Assembly (NCBI GenBank): GCA_903939115.1
Contig: CAJAFV010000028.1
Coordinates: 62,001-126,000, forward strand
DNA from: an uncultured Geobacteraceae bacterium
GTDB taxonomy: Bacteria; Desulfobacterota; Desulfuromonadia; Geobacterales; Pseudopelobacteraceae
DNA: 64,000 nt
Reading direction: 5' to 3'
The notes below the pieces were generated by a model. That model searched no databases. It saw nothing but the letters and a program-made list of their open reading frames with translations, and was not told the DNA's origin. The translations under genes were made by a program, and so were the position numbers. Of this stretch, positions 16,907 through 25,416 are shown piece after piece (positions within the stretch are counted from its first letter, which is position 1; each line of letters begins with the position of its first letter).

Positions 16907-18400
16907 CTACTTAACATCCGTGCAGAACCGCTCAAGTTCGTCCGCGCATGGCCTGGGGGTTTCCGCAACAGCCGCAGTAACCGCATCGCCCTGGGCCGCC
17001 GCACGTTCTGCTTCGGCTATCCACCCCCCCCCCATGGCCTTGTAGAGATTGATAGCCGCCTGAAAAAGAACCCCCTGGGACTGGACATAGGCAAGTTCCA
17101 CGTCGAACAGGCTTCGCTCGGCGTCCAGCACCTCGATATAACTGGAGTAACCGCTGTCATAGCGGAGTCTGGCCAGATCGGCATAGAGACGCAGCGCCTC
17201 CACCCGCCTCCGCTGCGAATCCAGCTGTTGCCGGGTCAGGCTCTGGGCGGCGAGGGAGTCATTGACCTCCTGGAAGGCGGTCTGAATGGCCTGCTGATAG
17301 CTGTAGAGCGCCTGCTGCTGCAGCGCCTCGGAAACTTTGACCTGGCTCGATATCTTGCCGGCGGTAAAGATGGGGAGGGTTATAGGTGCGCTGTACTGCC
17401 AGATCTTGGCCGGACCGGTAAAGAGATCAGAGAATTCCGAACTGGAAGAGCCTAAGAGCCCGGTCAGAGAGATGGACGGGTAATAGGCTGCCTTGGCTAC
17501 GCCGATCTGGGCGTTGGCCGCAATCAGGTTCTGTTCGGCCAGCTTGATATCGGGACGCCGTTCCAGCAGGTCGGAGGGGAGACCGACCGGAACCGCCGGC
17601 AGTTTCAGGTCATCGATGCTTTTACCCCGGGGAATTGGACCCGGATTCCGGCCCAGAAGCAGACTGAGGCCGTTTTCCTGCTGGGCTATAGACTTCAAAA
17701 CCTGGGGAATGGTGGCCAGAGCCTGCTCGTATTCTGATTTGCTCTGGGCCAGTTCCATCTCGTTAATGATCCCGGCTTCAAAGCGGAGCTTGAGCAGTTC
17801 GTAGGAACCCTTGCGGCTTTCAGCCGTCCGACTGGATATCTCCAGCTGTTTGTCGAGATCGCGGAGGTTCACGTAGGAGACCGCCACCGAACTTACTAAC
17901 GAGAGAATAACGCCGCGCCGTCCCTCTTCGCTGGCCAGGAGGCCGGCACGGGCCGCTTCGCTGCTTCTCCGGATTCTCCCCCAGATATCAATTTCCCAGG
18001 AAGCGTTCAGAACCGCCTGCTGGCCGCCGGTGACGGTATGGTAACCGGAGGGGAGGTTGTTGCCGCTCCGCTCAGTGATCTGCTGCTGGCCGAATTGCGC
18101 CCCCGCCCCTATCTGGGGATAGAGATCGGCACGAACCACTCCATACTGGGCCGCATACTGATCAACCCGGGCCGTGGCTACCAGGAGATCTTTGTTTTCC
18201 TTGATGGCTGAGGCGATCAGGTTGTCAAGTACCGGGTCGCCGAACTGCTGCCACCAGGCGGTATTAGCGGTTTCCCGGGCCTCTCTGTCCGTCAGACGCC
18301 AGGCCTGCGGGGTCTCAACCACGGGTCGTTTATAATCAGGGCCGATCATACAGCCGGTCATAACCAGTGAAAGCAGTGCAAGCGCTATCAGTTTACTCAT
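16907..18400 (-). CDS. RND efflux outer-membrane factor lipoprotein (NodT/OprM family)
   Basis: A 497-residue TolC-like channel. A lipoprotein signal (LALLSLVMTGC, Cys17) precedes the family motif MIGPDYKRPVVETPQAWR. Two OEP repeats follow, with long helices (DPVLDNLIASAIKENKDLLVA; IKLAEQNLIAANAQIGVAKA). It forms the trimeric exit duct of a tripartite pump. Its ATG overlaps the stop of the inner-membrane pump gene by 8 nt (ATGAGTAA) and has AGGAGG upstream, so it is translationally linked to it. The C-terminus carries an extra tail with a CADELERFC cysteine pair, which is unusual for the family. Confidence 0.95.
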   Translation of the reverse strand: MSKLIALALLSLVMTGCMIGPDYKRPVVETPQAWRLTDREARETANTAWWQQFGDPVLDNLIASAIKENKDLLVATARVDQYAAQYGVVRADLYPQIGAGAQFGQQQITERSGNNLPSGYHTVTGGQQAVLNASWEIDIWGRIRRSSEAARAGLLASEEGRRGVILSLVSSVAVSYVNLRDLDKQLEISSRTAESRKGSYELLKLRFEAGIINEMELAQSKSEYEQALATIPQVLKSIAQQENGLSLLLGRNPGPIPRGKSIDDLKLPAVPVGLPSDLLERRPDIKLAEQNLIAANAQIGVAKAAYYPSISLTGLLGSSSSEFSDLFTGPAKIWQYSAPITLPIFTAGKISSQVKVSEALQQQALYSYQQAIQTAFQEVNDSLAAQSLTRQQLDSQRRRVEALRLYADLARLRYDSGYSSYIEVLDAERSLFDVELAYVQSQGVLFQAAINLYKAMGGGWIAEAERAAAQGDAVTAAVAETPRPCADELERFCTDVK

Positions 18401-21400
18401 GGTGGTCTCCCTCCTTTCCTGCAGTATCTATGGGTGGAGGCGCAGCGTGTCCGCCCCTCGCTTTGTCACCCCGTCTTTCAACAACATAGAAGCAGACCGG
18501 GATCATGAAAATACCGATAATCGTCGCAGCGAGCATGCCGGCGATGACGGTGGTTCCCATGACCTGGCGGGATATTGAGCCTGCCCCCTGGGCGATGGCC
18601 AGTGGCACACAGCCGAGGATAAAGGCGAACGAGGTCATCAGAATCGGTCGCAATCGCAGCTTGGCACCCTCAAGTGTCGCCTCCACGAGCGGCCTCCCCT
18701 TTTCATATTCCATTTTGGCGAATTCGACGATCAGGATGGCGTTCTTGGCGGCCAGGCCGATGAGCATTACCAGACCGATCTGGGCATAGACATTGTTCTC
18801 CATCCCCCGGATCATAAGGCCTCCGAAGGCCCCGGCGACGGCAATCGGGGTGCCGAGAAGCACCGAGAACGGCAGCGACCAGCTTTCGTACTGGGCCGCC
18901 AGGATCAGAAAGACGCAGAAGAGCGAGAAGGCGAAGATCACCGTCGATGAAACCCCCTTCTGAGCCTGCTGTTCCTGGTACGACATCCCCAGATAATCAA
19001 AGCCCATCTCGCGCGGCATAGTCTGGGCGAAGACCTCTTCCAGAGCCTTCATCGCCTGGGCCGAACTGTAGCCGGGGGCGGCGTTGGCGTTTATCTGCGC
19101 CGAACGGTAGAGGTTGTAGCGCATGGTAAATTCCGGCCCGGAAACGCTGCGCGTCGAGGTCAGAGCCGAGAGCGGCACACTGTCACCGTTGCTGTTGCGT
19201 ACATAGAACTGGCCGATGTTGTCGATATTGGTCCGGTACTCCCCTTCGGCCTGCACGTATACCTGCCACTGGCGGCCAAAGCGGTTGAAGTAGTTGACAA
19301 AGCCGCTCCCCATGAAGACCTGCAGCGACTTGTAGACATCGGCGATCTTGACCCCCTGTTTGAGTACCTTGTCACGATCCACATCGACAAACTTCTGCGG
19401 CACCGTCGGCCGGAAGGTGGTGGTTACACCTACCAGTTCCGGACGTTTACGCGCTGCCTCGATGAACTTGGCGGTGTTATCGGCGAGGAAAGCAACATCT
19501 TTTCCGGCCCGGTCCTCCAGGACGAAGGTGGCCCCGCCGGAGGTTCCGACCCCGGGAATTGCCGGCGGCGAAAAAGCGAAGCCGATGGCGCCAGGGATGG
19601 CACCCATGCCTTTGCTGATGCGAGCCTTGATGGCAGCGTATTTTTCTTCCGGTTTCTTACGCAGAGCCCACTCTTCCAGGGTGATGAAGAAAAAGGCGCT
19701 GTAGGTATTCTGTACCCCGCTGATCATGCTGTAGCCGATGACCGTTGAGCAGAATTTAACTCCCGGTGTCTTCATGATGATCTCTTCTGCCTTTTTACAG
19801 ATTGCGTCGGTCCGCTGCAGTGACGAGGCATCAGGCAGCTGCACACCGGCATACATATACCCCTGGTCTTCCTCGGGTAGGAAACCTGCGGGGGCCGCTT
19901 TGCCCAAAAGACCGCTGGATACGGCGACAGCAGCCAACAGCAGCATAGTGATAAAACTACGGCGGATACCGATCCGGCAGATGCCGACATAGCCGTCGGT
20001 GACTTTGCCGAATATCCGGTTGAACCAGTCATAAAACTTCTGCAGCGGTCCGGTCCCCTTGACCTTCGGTTTAAGCAGCATGGCGCAGAGGGCCGGACTA
20101 AGGGTCAGGGCATTGAAAGCGGAGACAATAACCGAGATGGCTATGGTTACGGCGAACTGCTGATAAAGCCTGCCGGTAATCCCTGGAATAAAGGCGGTCG
20201 GGACGAATACGGCTGCCAGGATGATGGCGATGGCGATAACCGGTCCGGTCACCTCTTCCATTGCCTTAAAAGTGGCCGCCTTGGGATCGAGGCCATGCTC
20301 GATGTTATGCTCCACCGCCTCGACAACAACAATGGCATCGTCGACAACCAGACCGATGGCCAGTACCAGGCCGAACAGTGACAGGGTGTTGATCGAAAAA
20401 CCGAACAGCGGAAAGAAAGCAAAAGTAGCCACCAGAGAGACCGGCACCGCCAACAGCGGAATCAGCGTGGCACGCCACCCCTGGAGGAAGATGAAGACCA
20501 CCAGGATGACGAGGGCAAGCGCCTCGAACAACGTCTGCTTGATCTCCTTGATACCTTCGGTAACCGCCAGAGTCGTATCCAGCGCAACAACGTAGTCGAG
20601 ATCGTCCGGGAAGCTTTTTTTAATTTCCGCCATCAGATTCCGGGCCCCTTCTGCGGCATTGATGGCGTTTGAACCGGGTGTCTGATAGAGAGCGATAAGC
20701 GCCGTCGGCTTGCCGTTGAGACGCCCTGAAAGGTTGTACGTCTGGGCGCCCAATTCGATGCGCGCCACATCATTGATTCTCACCAGAGAACCGTCCGGAT
20801 TGGCGCGGAGTACGACGTTACCGAATTCCTCTTCGCTCTGCAGTCGACCCTGGGCTTTTACCGCATAGGTGAACTCCTGTCCTTTGGGCGACGGTTCTGC
20901 ACCGACCTGTCCGGCAGGATTGACGTTGTTCTGAGCTTGCACCGCATTGACTATCTCAGGAATGGTGATGTTGAGTTTTGCCAACTGGTCAGGTTTTACC
21001 CAGATACGCATGGCGTACTGGCCGGCACCGAAGACGGTGATACTGGCGATGCCGGGAACCCTTGTCATCTGGTCATTGATATTGATGAAGGCATAGTTGG
21101 CCAGGAATACGTTGTCGTAGGTCCCTTTGGGTGAGTACAGTGCGAACAGGAGCAGCGGCGAGGAGGTCGATTTGGCAACCGTAACCCCGTAATTATTGAC
21201 ATCGGAGGGAAGTTGCGACGCCGCCTGATTTTGCCGCATCTGCGTCAGGATCTGGTCGGTATTCGGGTCCGTCTTGATGTCAAAGTTGGTCGTGAGGCTG
21301 GTTACGCCGTTATTTGCGTTGATGGAATACATATAATTGAGGTTGTCAACGCCGGACATCTGCTGTTCGATCGGCGTGGCTACCGACTGCTCGAGAGTCA

Positions 21401-21563
21401 GGGCGTCAGCGCCCGGATACGTTGCGGTGACCTTGATTTCAGGCGGAACAATATTGGGGAACAGGGCCGTCGGCAACCCCATCATGGCGACAACACCGAT
21501 CATAACCATGAGGATGGATATAACTATGGCCACTATCGGGCGATTTATGAAAAATTTGGACAT
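18393..21563 (-). CDS. RND multidrug/solvent efflux pump, HAE1 (AcrB-like) permease
   Basis: A 1056-residue inner-membrane pump of full length. It starts FFINRPIVAIVISILMVMIG and carries 12 membrane helices and two large periplasmic loops. The proton-relay pair sits in GLVVDDAIVVVEAVEHNIEHG (both Asp present), and the second half has AKNAILIVEFAKMEYEKG, the HAE1 signature. It exports hydrophobic compounds (drugs, solvents, bile-like detergents) driven by protons. The real substrates are unknown. It lies between the adaptor gene (6-nt gap) and the outer-membrane factor (overlap), in the usual order for such operons. Confidence 0.97.
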   Translation of the reverse strand: MSKFFINRPIVAIVISILMVMIGVVAMMGLPTALFPNIVPPEIKVTATYPGADALTLEQSVATPIEQQMSGVDNLNYMYSINANNGVTSLTTNFDIKTDPNTDQILTQMRQNQAASQLPSDVNNYGVTVAKSTSSPLLLFALYSPKGTYDNVFLANYAFININDQMTRVPGIASITVFGAGQYAMRIWVKPDQLAKLNITIPEIVNAVQAQNNVNPAGQVGAEPSPKGQEFTYAVKAQGRLQSEEEFGNVVLRANPDGSLVRINDVARIELGAQTYNLSGRLNGKPTALIALYQTPGSNAINAAEGARNLMAEIKKSFPDDLDYVVALDTTLAVTEGIKEIKQTLFEALALVILVVFIFLQGWRATLIPLLAVPVSLVATFAFFPLFGFSINTLSLFGLVLAIGLVVDDAIVVVEAVEHNIEHGLDPKAATFKAMEEVTGPVIAIAIILAAVFVPTAFIPGITGRLYQQFAVTIAISVIVSAFNALTLSPALCAMLLKPKVKGTGPLQKFYDWFNRIFGKVTDGYVGICRIGIRRSFITMLLLAAVAVSSGLLGKAAPAGFLPEEDQGYMYAGVQLPDASSLQRTDAICKKAEEIIMKTPGVKFCSTVIGYSMISGVQNTYSAFFFITLEEWALRKKPEEKYAAIKARISKGMGAIPGAIGFAFSPPAIPGVGTSGGATFVLEDRAGKDVAFLADNTAKFIEAARKRPELVGVTTTFRPTVPQKFVDVDRDKVLKQGVKIADVYKSLQVFMGSGFVNYFNRFGRQWQVYVQAEGEYRTNIDNIGQFYVRNSNGDSVPLSALTSTRSVSGPEFTMRYNLYRSAQINANAAPGYSSAQAMKALEEVFAQTMPREMGFDYLGMSYQEQQAQKGVSSTVIFAFSLFCVFLILAAQYESWSLPFSVLLGTPIAVAGAFGGLMIRGMENNVYAQIGLVMLIGLAAKNAILIVEFAKMEYEKGRPLVEATLEGAKLRLRPILMTSFAFILGCVPLAIAQGAGSISRQVMGTTVIAGMLAATIIGIFMIPVCFYVVERRGDKARGGHAAPPPIDTAGKEGDHHE

Positions 21564-21569
21564 GGCGGC

Positions 21570-22784
21570 CTACCTCTTTTCTTGTTTAGCTGGTGCGGCA
21601 GGCTTCATATCTGCGGCGGCGGGATCTTTTTTCGCCTGGCCGTCCGGGTTGTATGGTTGCGGATTAACCGGACTGCCCGACCTTACTTTCTGAATCCCTT
21701 CGACGATAATCTTCTCGCCCGGTTTGAGCCCCTCGGTAATAACCCAGAGTGAACCGACCACTTCAGCAACCTTTACCGGGCGGAGGTCAGCGGTATTGTC
21801 AGCTTTTACGACGGCAACAAGGTATTTTCCCTGCATTTCGGTAACCGCGCGCTGCGGCACGAGCAGAGCCGCTTTTCTGATACCCATGACCGCTCTGATC
21901 CGGCCGTACTGGCCGGGGCGCAGCAGGCTGTTCTGATTGACAAAGAGTATGCCGACCTTGAGTGTGCCGGTCGTCGGGTCAACCTGACGATCGGCCAGAG
22001 AGAACTTTCCTTTGTGCGGATAGACACTGCCGTCAGCCAGGATAAGCTCCAGGGGGATATTTTCGAGGTTCTGATTGCTCTCCCGGCCCGCAAGATATTC
22101 CCGTTCACTGACGTTAATAAAAGCTTTGATCGGATTGACGCTGGATACGGTAGTCAGCTCCTGCGAGGAACTCGGTCCCACCAGGTTGCCGAGTTGGGTC
22201 TTGGCGATGCCGGCGATGCCGTCAACCGGTGAGGTAATCTTCGTGAAGCTCAGATTCAACTGGGCATTTTCGAGCGCAGCCTGGGCGGTCTCTACTGAAG
22301 ATCTGGAGGAGAGTTCGGAACCGGTGGCATCGTCCAGGTCTTTCTGGCTCACCGCATTCTTTGCAGCCAGAGGTTTGATGCGTGCCAGGTTTGCCTTTGA
22401 CGTGTCATAACGGGCCTGTTGTTGCGCCAGCTGACCTTTCGCCTGATCCAGCGATGCCTGGAATGTCCGGGGGTCGATCTCGAAGAGCACCTGCCCTTTT
22501 TTGACCAGTTCCCCTTCGCGATAGTTCTGCCTGACCAGATAGCCGGTCACCTGAGGCCGGATGACGGCGTTGACATTACCATCCAGTGAGCCGATCCACT
22601 CCTTGTAGATCGGGACATCCTGGACTGTCACGGTAGTCACTTCCACCGTGGGGGGTGGTGGCGGCGCGGGTTTTTCCTTTGCGCACCCGGCTACGACAAG
22701 CATCCCGCAGAGGAGACCTCCCGCAATCAATCCGGTCTTCATCTCCATCCAGCTGGTTTTCGTCGTGAGTGTGGTCCATTGCAT
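21570..22784 (-). CDS. RND efflux periplasmic adaptor lipoprotein (AcrA-like)
   Basis: A 404-residue membrane-fusion protein. AGGAGG 9 nt before the first ATG supports the long form, although internal ATGs at codons 13 and 15 would give a shorter signal peptide. The lipobox is LVVAGC (Cys34), followed by a proline-rich linker. The barrel-sandwich (VIRPQVTGYLVRQNYREGELVKKGQVLFEID), a coiled-coil hairpin of about 100 residues and the beta-barrel with LADRQVDPTTGTLKVG are all present (landmarks quoted in part). It joins the pump to the outer-membrane channel. It lies 35 nt after cti on the same strand, so the pump operon probably begins with cti. Confidence 0.95.
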   Translation of the reverse strand: MQWTTLTTKTSWMEMKTGLIAGGLLCGMLVVAGCAKEKPAPPPPPTVEVTTVTVQDVPIYKEWIGSLDGNVNAVIRPQVTGYLVRQNYREGELVKKGQVLFEIDPRTFQASLDQAKGQLAQQQARYDTSKANLARIKPLAAKNAVSQKDLDDATGSELSSRSSVETAQAALENAQLNLSFTKITSPVDGIAGIAKTQLGNLVGPSSSQELTTVSSVNPIKAFINVSEREYLAGRESNQNLENIPLELILADGSVYPHKGKFSLADRQVDPTTGTLKVGILFVNQNSLLRPGQYGRIRAVMGIRKAALLVPQRAVTEMQGKYLVAVVKADNTADLRPVKVAEVVGSLWVITEGLKPGEKIIVEGIQKVRSGSPVNPQPYNPDGQAKKDPAAADMKPAAPAKQEKR

Positions 22785-22819
22785 AACCGTCTTCCTCCTG
22801 TTTGGTACTCTATAACGTT

Positions 22820-25192
22820 TTAAAGGGCCCGGTAGTAGTAGCGGTTTAAATCAAAAAGCCCGCCATACACCGGTTCATCTTCATTAGAGCGTTTCTGAAA
22901 CCAGTCGTAGGTTTCCCAGAAGCGGTCGTCCGCCCGGTTTATCCCGTACTTTGCCAACCGCGCAAGATCCTTCGGGGTCTCTTCGAAATGTGCCAGCAGA
23001 TCGATAAAATCAGGGAGATCCTCTTCGCGCACATCAAAGAAATAATTCGGGTATGAGCCGATCAGCCCTTTGACAAAATCGACACTGTCCTTGGTCGCAT
23101 CGAGCCTGGCATCCTCCTTGATCAGGAAGGCCACATTATCGTGCCAGCGGTTGACCACCATACTGCTGACCACATCCGTACCGTTCTTCAGGCGGATCCT
23201 CAGGTAGGCAAGGTTGGAGTTTTGGCCATTGATCACCCGGGCGAACGGGGTGCCGGGTTGGGAAAGCACCCGGAAAGCCCGCAGATAGTCCTCCGTGCTT
23301 TTGTACTCTTTCGGCATCGCGGGATAGCCGACCCCTGCACGCAGATAGTTGATCGGATCAAAAGATATACCGCTGCCCGGAAGCAGATGTCGATCAACAA
23401 CCTGTTCGACAAACTCGCGCTTGGGGTTGTCGGTTACGAAAGGGATCTGTGCCGGCAGCGCAGACGGGTAGTAATGCATTTTGTCCAGTTTCTCTCCCAG
23501 ATACCATGACTGCATGATCTCCTGACGTTTGGCCGGGGGGAGGAAATCGAGGAAATAGCTCTCCCCTTCGACGCGCAGTTCATCCATGTACAGCCTGACG
23601 GCCAGCTGGTGGCCGGCGGTGCCGTAGATGTCGAATCCGGCAACGAGGGCATAGTAGATCCGCTCCAGCAGCGGATAATCGATAACCCACAGTGTCTTGG
23701 GCAGATTCCCGAGCGCCCCCTTATGCACCGAGGCGCTGTCGAAATGGCGATAGATGGTAAGCAGCGGCTCATCGCCGGGACGACTCCCCGCCCAGATGGC
23801 ATCATAGCCAAGGCCGGAGTAGTTATGCGACATGTAGTAATCCTGCCGGGCCTTGTAAAATTCGACCGCCGCTTTGCGGTGCACATCGGTAAGCGCCGAG
23901 AAGAGTCCCAGGTCACTGCCGCTTTCTGTCGGCATGGTAAGCCGGTCAGCGTGCAGCTTCAGAAATGCCGGGTATTTAACACTCAAATCGTGATCAGGGT
24001 CCATGAACATCACCCAGAATTGATCATCAATCACATTGAGAGCTATCTGCCCCTTGCAGACCGGACCATGAATGAACGTCGTGATCGAATACCGGGCATT
24101 GTCCAGTAAGAACTGATAGCGCGAACGGGGCGGGATCTGCTCGAACACCGTGAACGGCCGGGCACTCAGTTTCGGGTCATACTCCATCAGATGAGGCGGC
24201 TGCAGCCATTCGGGCTGGATGAACAGTTCGTTGAAGCGTTTGAGCTGGGCATCATCGAAGTCGAATACCATGTGGGTCTTCTGGACGATAGTTGAGTGGA
24301 TTTTCCTGAAACGGTAGTAAAACTGCGCCACCCCCGGGTTGTCATACGGGCGGACAGACGCGATAAGGTTGATCGGTTGCCCCGGAGGAGTTGTGGAGCG
24401 CACCATTTCATAGAATTCGTTGGTCGATGTACCGAATTTCAGATGTGCCAGGAAGATGTGTTCGTAAATATAGCGCGCCGTCATTGCATGCTTGGCGTCA
24501 CTTTGGTTAAAAAAGGTTTCCCATTGCGCTATGGCCACCGCATCTGCCGGCTTCGGCTCCGTGAGCAGCTCCTGTCGGGCGGTATCAGGCCCTTTGGCAC
24601 CCTGAGCGAGCCAACCGGCAATGATCTCGAACTCATCCTGCTTCAGCGGCGGAAAACCGAACGGCATGCCGTTGTTGGGGTGCTTTTCCAGATACCCCTC
24701 CACCTCTTTCCGATTATCGGCGCAGGTCAGGTCATCCGCTTCAGGTTTGTACTCGCCGGTACTCTTCGGGTTTTTCATCTTGTGGGAGAGCAACTGGATC
24801 ATCAGCGAATCGTTCAAGCCGTCACCGACGGTGCTCTCGGTGACGCTGAAAAACTTCTTCTCCCGCCACTCTCTGGTACTCTGGGCGTCGGTAAACAGGC
24901 GGGTCGGCTCCATGGTGCTCAACCGCGAGGAGTTATATATTGCGCGTTTCGTTGCACCCCTGTCTACCCCCTCGAACGAGTCCAGCTTCAGTTGGCAGGG
25001 TGAGTTGTAGCAGGAGTGACAGACCGTACAGCGCTTGTCCAGCAGCGGCTTGACCTCTTTCTGATAGTCGATGGTACGGGTCGGGATTTTAACCGATACC
25101 GGAGGGAGCGCCTTCCCGGCGCAGCCGGAGAGGAGAACGAACAGCATCAGGATGAACGGAGTGAATAATTTAGGGGTAGTTGCCAAGGACAT
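22820..25192 (-). CDS. cti: Fatty acid cis/trans isomerase (haem-containing lipoprotein)
   Basis: A 790-residue periplasmic enzyme that converts cis-unsaturated membrane fatty acids to trans, stiffening the membrane under solvent or heat stress. Lipobox LLSGC (Cys24) indicates a lipoprotein. One haem-c motif CTVCH is at residues 55-59, at the usual place for Cti. Family marks include the YQKEVKPLLDKRC segment, the long central domain with GPVCKGQIALNVIDDQFWVM, and the C-terminal DFIDLLAHFEETPKDLARL. Length is typical. GGAGGAG before the ATG is strong. It heads the RND efflux genes, which makes functional sense because both counter membrane-active solvents. The 224-nt AT-rich gap upstream probably holds the promoter. 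Confidence 0.95.
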   Translation of the reverse strand: MSLATTPKLFTPFILMLFVLLSGCAGKALPPVSVKIPTRTIDYQKEVKPLLDKRCTVCHSCYNSPCQLKLDSFEGVDRGATKRAIYNSSRLSTMEPTRLFTDAQSTREWREKKFFSVTESTVGDGLNDSLMIQLLSHKMKNPKSTGEYKPEADDLTCADNRKEVEGYLEKHPNNGMPFGFPPLKQDEFEIIAGWLAQGAKGPDTARQELLTEPKPADAVAIAQWETFFNQSDAKHAMTARYIYEHIFLAHLKFGTSTNEFYEMVRSTTPPGQPINLIASVRPYDNPGVAQFYYRFRKIHSTIVQKTHMVFDFDDAQLKRFNELFIQPEWLQPPHLMEYDPKLSARPFTVFEQIPPRSRYQFLLDNARYSITTFIHGPVCKGQIALNVIDDQFWVMFMDPDHDLSVKYPAFLKLHADRLTMPTESGSDLGLFSALTDVHRKAAVEFYKARQDYYMSHNYSGLGYDAIWAGSRPGDEPLLTIYRHFDSASVHKGALGNLPKTLWVIDYPLLERIYYALVAGFDIYGTAGHQLAVRLYMDELRVEGESYFLDFLPPAKRQEIMQSWYLGEKLDKMHYYPSALPAQIPFVTDNPKREFVEQVVDRHLLPGSGISFDPINYLRAGVGYPAMPKEYKSTEDYLRAFRVLSQPGTPFARVINGQNSNLAYLRIRLKNGTDVVSSMVVNRWHDNVAFLIKEDARLDATKDSVDFVKGLIGSYPNYFFDVREEDLPDFIDLLAHFEETPKDLARLAKYGINRADDRFWETYDWFQKRSNEDEPVYGGLFDLNRYYYRAL

Positions 25193-25416
25193 TTCTCCTC
25201 CGTATGAGTCAGTTCACTAATGTGTGCAAATTTAGTGCTAACAATATATTTTCTATGTTTTCAACAAGTTAAACTGTTAATTAAGGAATATCGTAAAAAA
25301 AGCAACAGCAACATGTATTGACAATAATTGGCTGAATTAAGTTAACTGACTTGTATTACAGGAACAACACGCGTGCAACGATCGTTGCTGCTGCAACTAT
25401 TGTCTCTTTTTGGCTA

